Below are positions 11,166 through 21,719 of a DNA stretch of 64,000 nt, one piece after another. This stretch comes from Buddleja alternifolia. Lineage: Eukaryota; Streptophyta; Magnoliopsida; Lamiales; Scrophulariaceae. Position numbers and translations under genes: made by a program. The notes below the pieces were generated by a model that made no database searches, was not told the DNA's origin, and was given only the letters and a program-made list of their open reading frames with translations. The first letter of the stretch is position 1; each line of letters opens with the position of its first letter. The stretch covers positions 3,549,001 to 3,613,000 of the forward strand of contig CM033403.1 of NCBI GenBank assembly GCA_019426215.1, in the 5' to 3' direction.

Positions 11166-12725
11166 GTTCTTTTTGAATAAAACAGAAAGTGGGTTGATTG
11201 TCGGTTTGAGAGAGATATAACAAAATAACTGCAGAAAATAAACCAGATTAAATTAGATGCATGTAATTAAACATTTCCAAGTTAAATCAAGGACTTAAAT
11301 TTAAACTTGGCTACACTATATTTTTCGAGATCTGCACTCTCAATGTAGAAGGCGAAAGTGATTGTTGTTCCTTATTTCGTAGTGGTGATTGATTTCTTTA
11401 ATTGGTTCAGTGGATGGCAACCCATTAAATGATATTTAGTCCACTAATCTATTAAAGTAATGTCTAATATCAATCTAACAAAATAGATGGTTCAATCTTT
11501 TTTTCCCATAATCCACAAAAAAAACAATAACCCTTTAAAAATATATAGGTTCGTGGACTATCTAAGTTTATTCCCACTATCTCCTTTTAATCTAACATGT
11601 GAATTTCACCTTGAAATCCTTTTAATGATATTTGGGGTGAAATATGTTTCAATTGAGACATCTAATGCATTTTATAAAATTTTAAATTACATCCAAATAT
11701 ATGACCCCCTCTTACTGGGACGATGCCACATATTAGATATAATTTTAAATTCTATTAAATTTAGTGGAGCAATAGGACACCTAGTGCCCTTTACTAACTT
11801 GGTATAATTTAATTGGGAAAATTGAGTTCTCCACTTTAAATTGGTCTCACTTTGCACATTATCAATTTATAAAGCGCAGGTACATACATGATATATAAAA
11901 CTAATATAACATGCTTAGCAATTCTAAGAAGCTAACAACACACACTACCATGGACCTTTCTAAATGATCCAAGCCAATGGATCATCAAACAAAATAAAAG
12001 GCAAAAGGAAAAACTAATCTAATCTTCATGGGCTCCTTTTGTATCCACCGTCTTCAAAAGCCTGTTCTATTACAAGATCTTTAAAGCATCCTATACATAA
12101 ATTCTAATAAATAAAAATGGGCTCAAATCCGGGCCTTACAACCCATGAAAAATAAATACATAAACCAAAAGTCTACGTCCATGGAAGGTGTCACTATTAC
12201 ATAATACATGCTCACAATAAAGAAAAGCAAATATGTTGGTGATTAATAAAATTAATTAGTCCAACTAATTAATGACATATAAAATTCTAAATTTCATATA
12301 TTCATTATTGTAATCAAAATCAAATAGTCCAACTAAATGACTTAAACATACAAAATTCTAAATTTTATAAGTCCACTTTTAATTAAAATTATTAGTCCAA
12401 CTAAAAAATTAAATATATAAAATGCCAAATTTTATTCAATATTATAATCAAAAGCAATATTTTGCGAGTTTCACACACATGGTGATGGCCTTCGGTCATT
12501 GCCTGCGCGCTGCCTGCGCGCCGACGGAGGCTTTCAGATCCGTTTATTTTTCTCATTTTTTCTTGCGATTTTCGATCCATAAAACACCATGTAATTCAAA
12601 TCCAAAAACACAGAAAAATGTCAGTTTCAATTACAATACAAAATTTTATATTTTAACATACTATAAAACACAAAATTAAAACATATAAATCTCAAAGCTA
12701 ATGTTAAATATGAAATTCAGAGATT
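11166..12725. other. AT-rich presumed 5' internal region of a retrotransposon
   Basis: This stretch lies between a primer-binding site on the right and a gag remnant on the left, both on -, so it occupies a leader position. It is AT-rich, with a short GC-rich patch at about 12503-12525. Repeated phrases of the kind tagtccaactaa and aaaattctaaattt occur at 12240-12440. No open frame with recognisable family features was found. Confidence 0.4.
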
Positions 12726-12739
12726 GTCTCTAATACCAC
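12726..12739 (-). other. Primer-binding site (initiator Met tRNA type)
   Basis: Read on -, the bases right after the LTR end are GTGGTATTAGAGAC. TGGTATTAGAG differs by one base from TGGTATCAGAG, the standard plant copia primer site complementary to initiator methionine tRNA. It shows that the neighbouring LTR (12740-16682) is a 5' LTR in minus orientation. Confidence 0.8.
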
Positions 12740-14263
12740 TGTTGAAAAAACGTATAGAAAAATACACCGAAAGATAAAATCCCTCTGTTGGTCATCTTTG
12801 AATTCCATATTCAAACATAAGGATGGAAAACTTACATGTTCCTCCAAATATGCGTCTGCTTTGATTTTTTGATACAAGCTGCTAAAGTGTTGCTGTCTCT
12901 AAATCACCACGCCAGAATCTAAAGGTTTAAATCCTCTTCTTCTTCTCCTTAGGGGACAGCTAGTGAGAGAGAGACGCGGGAGAGTTTTTGACTGAGTTTC
13001 TTTTCTTTTGTTGTAAAAGAGAGGCTAGGGTTTTTCATCCTCACTTAGTAGTATTTATATTTTAGTCAAGAGAATAAAACCATGGGAAGACCAAGACCCG
13101 GGGCATCCATATTGGACACCCACTTTAGGTGTGCACTAGCCCGAAAGTTCCAATTTAATTTAATTTATTTAATTTTTATTTATCCAATAATTAATTAATT
13201 AATTAATTAAACTATTATATTAATTCAATAATTAATTCCTCTTAGAAATTAATTAACCTATTAATATTATTAATTAAATCATCAAATGATAAATTAATTA
13301 TTTAATATTGAACGATATGAAATACCGAAGAAACTCTTTAAGTTTAAACCATTTTGCTCTTTGCAATTCTTTTAAGCGCGACTCTTTAGGTTCGTCTCAA
13401 AAGGCAATTGGGAGAAAACCAAAGGATGTGAGTAACACCTAGCCAGTCACATGGCTCACATTGTAACCCAATTGAGAACGAATGATAAGGATCATTCCAA
13501 ATCTTTCTCGTCATGAATATTGTACGAGTATAAACCTTTTATTCTAATATCCCAGTCAAGTGAGAGTCACGATATAGTCAAACTCACAATACTTGACCAT
13601 ATGCTTAGATCATAATGAGTCGAGGTCACTGAGTGTACTCTTAAGTGCAACACGAGCAACTCCAATGCTTTGGCCAAAGACTTTTGACCTCACTCATTCA
13701 TGATGGCATAAGATCTTTGCTCATTCACTTATGATAGAATAAATTCCATCTTGCAAATCAGTTAAGAATGCTACTTGTCTATCAAGCTGCACTTCGAGGT
13801 CGACCCCACCAACAGATGAATTGAGTCTAACTACTCTAATGACGAACTTGATATCACTAGTACATCTTCAACGTGATTTCTCAAGTCTAAGGTTCACGCG
13901 CACCTATCACAACTAATCAGTTCTGTCATTGAGTGAAACCCATGTCACAGAACCAATGCGAATCGTGTTCGAACTCATTAGTCTCACTGATGTATCTATG
14001 ATACAAGCTCCCACTATTCCATAGTGTTCAACTGGTACTTCCATGTAAAAGCTTATGTCATACAAGTCTTATCTACTCCTAATGTCCAGTCAGAACTTTC
14101 TTTGACTTGCGAACTTGTTTATACATTAAGTATCAAACTCTTCTAGTGCCCATCTCCCTAACCCATAAGGAGTAGAAGATCTGCCTTAATATAATGGACT
14201 TAGTGTTGTTTATTAACTTACAAATGCCAATAAGAAAACAATATAAATGCCTTATAAAGAAAT

Positions 14264-16610
14264 CACTACTACAAAAATCACTTATAACAGCGGTTTTTTT
14301 GGGCCTATGACAGCGGTTAAAAACCGCTGTCATAGGTACCACTGTTATATGGTTTTGACCTATGACAGCGGTTCCTTCCGGAACCGCTGTCATAGGGTTC
14401 AAAAAAAAAAAGATTTATTTGGACCTTATGACAGCAGTTCCGTCTGAACCGTTGTCATAGGGCGACCTATGACAGCGGTTTCGACTGAACCGCTGTCATA
14501 GGGGTTAAAAAAAAAATTAATTTGGATCCTGTGACAGCGGTTCAGCCGGAACCGCTGTCATAGGGTCGTTTATTTTATTTTATTTTAATTTTATTTTCTC
14601 GATTATAATGTTACCATGTCCGAATGACACGAAATTCGCAATGTCATAGCGAAACGGTATTCTGAACAAAACGAAAATTTTGCGCTCTCGTGATTTCAGC
14701 CATTTGAGATCGTTTAAGACCTCAAATATGCATTTTATTACAAAAATACCCTATTTTCATAATAAAATGCAAATTTGAGGCCCTAAATGATCTAAGATGG
14801 CTAAAATCACGAGAAAGAATGACTAGTCATGCGTTTTGTTCAGAATACCGTTTCTCTATGACCGTGTGAATTTCGTGTCATTCCAACACCGCAAAATTTC
14901 AGCCGAAAAATATTTTCATAAATACACAAATATACGTACACCCACACATACACAAATATACATACACCCATCAACATATACACAAATATACATATACCCA
15001 TCAACATATACACAAATATACATACACCCATCCACATATATACATACACAAATATACATACAACCACATATACACAAATATACATATACACAAATACACC
15101 CATTAACATACACACAAATATACATACACCCATCCACATATATACATACACAAATATACATACACCCATTAACACATACACAAATATACATACACCCATC
15201 CACATATATACATACACAAATATACATACAACCACATATACACAAATATACACACACCCACACATACACAAATACACCCATTAACATATACACAAATATA
15301 CATACACCCATCCACATATATACATACACAAATATACATACACCCATCAACATATACACAAATATACATACACCCATCAAAATATACACAAATATACATA
15401 CACCCATCCACATATATACATACACAAATATACATCCAACCACATATACACAAATATACACACACCCACACATACACAAATACACCCATTAACATATACA
15501 CAAATATACATACACCCATCCACATATATACATAAACAAATATACATACACCCATTAACACATACACAAATATACATATACCCATCCACATATATATATA
15601 CACAAATATACATACAACCACATATACACAAATATACACACACCCACACATACACAAATACACCCATTAACATATACACAAATATACATACACCCATTAA
15701 CATATACGCAAATATACATCCACCCATCCACATATATACATACACAAATATACATACACCCATCCACATATATACATACACAAATATACATACACCCATC
15801 AACATATACACAAATATACATACACCCATCAAAATATACACAAATATACATACACCCATCCACATATATACATACACAAATATACATCCAACCACATATA
15901 CACAAATATACACACACCCACACATACACAAATACACCCATTAACATATACACAAATATACATACACCCATCCACAAATATACATACACCCATCAACATA
16001 TACACAAATATACATACAACCACATATACACAAATTTACATATATATATAGTGAGAGAAAGAGAAGAGGTAGGCTTACGGTCGTGGTCGTGGTGGCGGCG
16101 GAGCAGGTATGTGGTGGTGGTGGCGGCGGCGGCGGTGGTGCCAAGCCTTTGGGGGGGGATCAAGAGAGAGAGAGAGGCCGAGAGTAGTGAGAAAGAGGCA
16201 AAACTGAAATTTGAGAGTGAGAGAATAAGGGGGTGACTGTCTGACCTAGTAAAAACCCGACAGCCTATGACAGCGGTTCGGGGCGAACCGCTGTCATATC
16301 CCAGCACTATGACAACGGTTCTCCCAGAACCGCTGTTATAGCCCAGCCCTATGACAGCGGTTGTGCAAAACCGCAGCCACAGGTTATTTTTTTTTTTATT
16401 ATTTTCTGAAAAATTTATGACAGCGGTTCGTGGCGACCGCTGTCATATCTCGGAACTATGACAGCGGTTCGGGGAGAACCGCTGTCATAGGTCCAAACCG
16501 AATAGCCCTATGACAGCGGTTTTGCAAAACCGCTGTCATAGGTCCGAACCAAATAGCCCTATCACAGTGGTTTTGCAAAACCGCTGTAATAGAGTATTTT
16601 TGTAGTAGTG
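14264..16610. mobile_element. Non-autonomous CACTA (En/Spm) transposon
   Basis: The ends are CACTACTACAAAAATCA and its inverse ending TTTTTGTAGTAGTG. They are flanked by a perfect 3-bp target duplication AAT (14261-14263 and 16611-16613), exactly as expected for CACTA elements. Subterminal zones (about 14280-14570 and 16260-16595) carry many copies of CTATGACAGCGGTT facing AACCGCTGTCATAG, forming short hairpins. The interior has no transposase. It holds a long CA-rich minisatellite (14925-16045) and a GGC/GGT-rich patch (about 16080-16145). The element sits inside an L1 LTR and is therefore younger than it. Length is 2347 bp. Confidence 0.95.
14925..16045 (+). repeat. G-free CA-rich minisatellite with higher-order structure
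   Basis: The array is built from variants of ACACAAATATACATACACCC plus linkers such as ATCAACATAT, ATCCACATATATACAT and ATTAACATAT. The + strand contains almost no G over more than 1 kb, apart from a base or two near the edges. Blocks of about 200-300 bp recur, for example around 15250-15490 and 15645-15945, indicating repeated segmental duplication. Long minus-strand open frames across it (CIFVYMLMG-type repeats) follow from the lack of stop codons and are not taken as genes. Confidence 0.95.
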
Positions 16611-16682
16611 AATAGTGTTTAATTACAATAAATATGTCATATACAATCTATCCTCTAGGCATCTGAGGTCATAACACCAACA

Positions 16683-17228
16683 TCACCTTGACGTGGTGAA
16701 GTCATCAGTTCGAGCCTGATTATCTCTGAACCCAATGTGAGTTTTTGTATTTGGTGGATTTGAAAAGGCTCTTCCTACTTAGAAGGAGAGAAGGAGCAAT
16801 AGATGGGATTGTTGGAATTGAATAAACTGTCATCGGTCAAGTCCAGTAGAGAAGCAAGCACCTTTCTTTGATCCACCTTCCCGGATAGGGAAGGATAGGG
16901 AAGAGAACGCAAATGGATCGCGGATGGTGGACTGATTCTTCTTCTATGATGATATCTGTAACGAATTCAATGGCTTGGATTGGCACATTCTTTGAAGAGA
17001 GAGAACTAAGAAGAAGGGGCCTTGAGCTTGCTTCATTGCCTTGACTTGGTTCGGTCATGCCCTCACTTCAAGTCTTCTCAACTGTGCCCGCACTTTTGCA
17101 TAACCTCTGTTTTCCTTGGGCATTGGAACACCTCAATCTCAAAAACCAGATCTTATGACCTTTCCTGTAGAAAGCGTTTTAAAACCGATATAGGTCTAAT
17201 TCCCACAAAATTCTTATGTGAAAAATAA
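16683..17228 (+). other. Organelle-derived DNA starting inside plastid-type trnV-GAC
   Basis: The first about 50 bases follow plastid trnV-GAC from the anticodon arm to the acceptor stem (CACCTTGACGTGGTG, then AGTCATCAGTTCGAGCCTGA). About 25 bases of the trnV-16S spacer (ACCCAATGTGAGTTTTT) come next. The tRNA is incomplete: its 5' half is missing and it lacks one base of the anticodon-stem region, so it is not a gene. After about 16760 the sequence departs from plastid order but stays richer in GC than its surroundings. That would fit a mitochondrial segment carrying a plastid-derived tRNA, but this part is inference. The right limit is approximate. Confidence 0.65.
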
Positions 17229-17699
17229 TTTCAATTTGGAGCCTACGTTTTTCTTTATTAAGCTAATTGCATTCCTGATTAATCTAAAAATAAAAAAAAT
17301 TGCATTCACAAGGAGTCTTTGTGGGAATTAGATCTATTACATGGGTTGAGAAAAAGAAAAACGCTACATCATTTTGTCATAAATCCTTAATATAGTATGA
17401 TATTATTTTTTACGACAAACATAAATTCCGAAAATATAATCAAATGCATTTCTTGCATTCACTTTTTGTCAAAAAATTTTTTTAAAAAAATTAAAAAACA
17501 GTGCATCACTCAAAATGAAAAAGAGTCTCTAACCAAACACAGCATAAGTCTCGAAACACAAACTGACACACACATATACAAACACGGGAAATCCTAAGGT
17601 GAATCGGGTTAATTTATTGGAGTCGGTCCACTTGACACAGTTAAATACAAATGATCTAGATACTTTATAGTTTATACCATCTTATTTCTGCATCTAATG
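17229..17699. other. AT-rich interval without recognised gene
   Basis: I see only AT-rich spacer with homopolymer runs between the organelle-derived segment and the MULE-type MITE. No conserved feature was recognised. Confidence 0.5.
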
Positions 17700-17709
17700 T
17701 AGAAGTTGT

Positions 17710-18564
17710 GGGAAGATTGCAGTTTTCGTCCCTAAATTATCCACATTTCGATTTTGGTCTCATTGGATTGGGAAGTGCCGCATTTAGTCCCATAAGTCAT
17801 ATTAAATCTCAATGTTGGTCCCATGAGAAGCTGTCGTCTAAAATTAAAGAGAAAATTGCACGTGCGTTGCACACTTCCGTTAAGTAATCACGTGAGGGAC
17901 ACATGATTAACCCCAATACAACAATATCTGAACTCCCATCTGCAACACCATTTCCCTACGTTGTAATTTCTTCACTTTTTCACTCAAAAATTCCACCATA
18001 AACATCAATTCTAGAATCTTTACCTCCAATAACTCGACCCCGTTACGGAGCTCGGGTATGACCATCTTTGACTTGTAGCACATTGGGGAATCCTCCCAAA
18101 GCTCAAATGGACACCCTTCTACTTTACAGCCATAGAATCGCTTACCCGGGTCTTCCTCCTTTCATGAAGTCCATAAAATAGCTTGTTTGCCACAATTACA
18201 CAAGACTTCTCTATTAGGGCCAACTTGCTTCCTTGAAAATTTTATGGTGGAGTAGAAATTTGAAGAGAATAATATAACAAAGAAAAGCCGTAATTTTTTT
18301 GTGCCTCCGAATCTAATTTTCCCTCTTTTGTAAGCCAATTTTCCCACTCATTTCAGTCTAAAACGTGTATTTTTCCCTCCAGTTACTGTTCCTAACGAAA
18401 GTGTGCAATGCACACGCGTTGTTCCATTTAATTTTAGACGGCAACTTCCCATGGGACCAACATTGAGATTTTATTTAACTTATGTGATTAAATGTGATAC
18501 ATCCCAATGTAATGGAATTAAAATAAAAAATGGTAACTTACAGGATGAAAACGGCAATTTTCCA
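17710..18564. mobile_element. MULE-type MITE with 10-bp target duplication
   Basis: Long terminal inverted repeats of roughly 150-170 bp can be read. The left arm GGAAGATTGCAGTTTTCGTC faces the right arm, which reads GGAAAATTGCCGTTTTCATC on -. Both arms continue through a shared CTCAATGTTGGTCCCATG block and a GTCTAAAATTAA block. The flanks carry an exact 10-bp duplication TAGAAGTTGT (17700-17709 and 18565-18574), in the 9-11 bp range of Mutator-like elements. No transposase is present. It ends about 300 bp before the start codon of the 5-phosphatase gene. Length is 855 bp. Confidence 0.92.
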
Positions 18565-18659
18565 TAGAAGTTGTAGTCTAGAACCTTGGAAAATGGAAAA
18601 TAGAACAATCCTGTCCGAATATTACCAGCATTTTTGGCCTGTTTTTCCGCTCTCCCACT

Positions 18660-18715
18660 TCTCAAATGCCACAACTCTCTCTACTCTATTCTTCTCTCTT
18701 TCTCTCTCATAATAC
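18660..18715 (+). promoter_or_regulatory. Pyrimidine-rich core-promoter/5' UTR patch
   Basis: A CT-rich run (CTCTCTCTAC, then CTTCTCTCTTTCTCTCTC) lies about 150-200 bp upstream of the 5-phosphatase start codon. Such Y patches are common near plant transcription starts. No convincing TATA box was seen. The role is inferred from position and composition only. Confidence 0.4.
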
Positions 18716-18867
18716 TCATTTTGACCTGTTCTTCCACTTCCACTATTCACTCTCTTCTCCAATTTTGTAAATCACCCACCATGATCAACTTTCATCTCTA
18801 GATTCAAAGAAACATATCAAAATCACCCAAAAAAAGAAAATAGCAAATCGAAACCCATTATCCAAAA

Positions 18868-21672
18868 ATGGAGGAAGAACATTTGGAGGAAGACGACAGA
18901 ACAGCCCTGGCGGGTATATCCCACTCGCCGCCGCGCCGGAAAGCCCACTCCTACAGCCAGCAGCTTGTAACAGTCACCGAAATCCCCCACAAGCGCCGCC
19001 CCGATCAGCTCCGCAAGCACAGCCTCGACGAGAGCCACATTTTCAGCAACCCACCACCTCCCACTAACAGTACTACATACTACGTGGACGGCACCACCAT
19101 TATTAATTCTAATTCGAAATCCGCCATGGAGGATGATGATCAGTTTTATACTTCTAACAATATTGGTGGTTCAATGGGGTGGTCGGGGAACGATCATCAT
19201 CAGGTGGATTTGAGCCGGAGGATAGAGGCAATGGCGCGGATAGGAAGCGGTGGCGCGTGTGATGAACAGCCCTTGCCGGAGTTTATGGGGAGCGGCGGAG
19301 GAGTGGGGGTGTTCAAGGTGCCTACTAGGGCGGCTGTTCATCCTAATAGGCCCCTCTCTCTTGAGCTAAGACCTCACCCTTTGAGAGAAACTCAGGCAAG
19401 ATCCATATATATATATATATATGTATATATATCCCATTCATTAATACTCTTTCACTGAAAAATTATAACCCCCTCTTGACTTGACCACACCCAATTACTT
19501 GTATTTCATATGACAAGTGTAATACTATATGAAATATATTTGGGTGTGATCAAGGCTTTGAGGGGCTAAAATTTTCCATTTACAATTGATTTTATTTAAT
19601 ACTACTAGCTAGTATTTAATTTCTTTTTGTTTGATGAATCACTAGACAATTTGTTTTTTTGAAGAAATCGACTTCGTTTTGTGTTTTTCTGTGTGCTAAA
19701 AGCTAAAAAGCTATTGAACCTCTATTCATTTTAGTATTATGAACTTTGTCTGCCAAATTATTGAATTTATTCATAATAATATATGAGGTTCAAGTACTTA
19801 TGAATTTGTAAAATTTGCTTACCCAAAAAAAAAAATGCATAAAATTTGCAATTTCTAGCTGTTTTATTGATCTGGTGTTGAATTGATCTGTGCTTGTTTT
19901 ATAGTATTATTTTTTTTCTCGTGGAAAGCTGTTTCTCAGTTTTGCAAATATATTAATACTGTGATCAAAAAAAGCTTACTTTAGAAAAGCGGTAATTACA
20001 TAGACACCCCATTTTAGTTTGACATATTACATTCAGACCTCCTATCAACCGAAACAAACTACTCGATTCTTGGCTTGAGTTCGTTTGGTAAAATCTCATT
20101 TGTACTCTGTTCGTTAACATATCAAACCAAACTTAAATAAATTTTTGTGTGATCGACAAGTCTGAAGCTCGGATCAATTATTAAAAATGATAAAATATGT
20201 GCAAAATAATTAAATTGTTCGAGTTTAACTAGTGTTCGGCTCGATTAAAGCTCGTTTGAACTCGATTCGATTGTAACACAAACTTTGAGACTGGATAATG
20301 ATTCAAACAAGATTGAACGACAAATGACTCAACTCATACTCAAATAAGCGAACGATGGAAATGACATATTTACTTAAAGAGTATTTGCAAACTCTTAAAA
20401 TAATTAATTATTAACTTATGGTTTAAAATAATCTATCCAGGAGTGTTTACAAACCTAATTTTTGATTCTAATTTTCTAAACTTAAGTCATAATAATTTAT
20501 AATATTTAAGTTGGTGAAGGGTATTTAAAATTGATTATGGTATTTTTGTAATTAAAATAATTTTATTTTTGATGTATTAATCCCTGTTTTGGGGGCTTTT
20601 TGTCGGTTCTTATTTGTGTTTGGAAACACTACCAATTTTTAATTTTCTTTTCCACTCTAATTAAAAGTTGGTTTTCCATTATAGGATGTGTTTGGATCTA
20701 CTTCTTAATTAATAAATCCATTTGTAAAATGGATTTTTCAAACTAGGCATTTCAAATAAGTACTTTTAGAAATAAAGAAAGTGAAAAGTGTTTGACAAAA
20801 TTACATTTAAAGTAATGTCTTATAGAAGTTGGAAAAAAAGTCCAAAAGTTCCTAATATACAATTTTATAAAATGGACTTTCGGAGAAGTGATCGGGAGTG
20901 TAAAAGAGTCGAGCCGAGCCAAACTGAACAAATTGATATTCAAGTTTGTTTGAATCACAATCAAGTTTCAAAAATTATGTTTGAGCTTGTTTGATAGTTA
21001 ATCGAGTCGAGCTCAAATGAGTTTTGATCGAACCGAACACGAGTTGAACTCGAGTAGTTTAACTTTTTTATACATGTTTTTATCAATTTTTACTAATTGA
21101 ATCGAGTTTTAAAATTTATCAAACACAAAAAGATATTCAAACTTGATTTGATACACGAATCGAATTTAAATGACTTTTTAGTGATCGATCTCAAATCAAG
21201 TATCATATAACTTGATTCATTTTCAGCCCAATTTTGTAAAAATGAACTTCGATTTACAAAAGTCCAGTTTAATCAATCGAGTTTGCAAACAATCCTTTAA
21301 TTTTGCCATGCAAAGTGACAATTAGACAAATGGTTCTTTTATTTTAATTTTTACCCCTTAATTAAATTTTTGATTGGTTACAGGTAGGAAGATTTCTAAG
21401 AACAATTGGGAGCACAGAAACGCAACTATGGGCAGGGCAAGAATCAGGCGTAAGGGTATGGAAGTATTCAGACGCATACGATGCGGGTGTTGGGATAGGT
21501 AAAAGGGCACGCAGAGGGGACGAGGATGCGGCGCCGTTTTATGAATCAGTAAACACGACGCCGACGATATGTATGGTTATTGACGGAGGGAGTAAATTGG
21601 TGTGGACGGGGCATAAGGATGGTAGAATTAGGTCATGGAAGATGGACCAACATTATTTTTCTGACCAGGATC

Positions 21673-21719
<47 letters not shown>

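Larger units (their letters stand above)
12740..16682 (-). mobile_element. 5' LTR, copia-type family L1, interrupted by a CACTA element
   Basis: The LTR runs from TGTTGAAAAAACG at 12740 to CACCAACA at 16682 on +. Removing the CACTA element at 14264-16610 with one AAT duplicate leaves about 1.59 kb, close to the 1.6-1.8 kb of the other L1 copies. Its text matches those copies, for example the block about belonging to the side with CTCACTTGAC-like and GTCGACCCCACC-like phrases. A primer-binding site adjoins it on the left. At the right it abuts plastid-type trnV sequence at 16683 without spacer, so it was inserted into organelle-derived DNA. The matching 3' LTR was not found; a different LTR family occupies the left end. 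Confidence 0.85.

Noticed and set aside
14840..16023. Several long minus-strand open frames with CIFVYMLMG-type repeats and the + frame 14836-15492
   Set aside because: They arise from a stop-poor CA-rich minisatellite; overlapping frames are open at once and no protein family is recognisable.
14925..16045. CRISPR-like repeat array
   Set aside because: Units are variable and directly adjacent without unique spacers, and this is plant nuclear DNA.
16683..16735. A nuclear tRNA-Val gene
   Set aside because: Only the 3' half of a plastid-type trnV is present, with a base missing; it cannot fold into a full tRNA.
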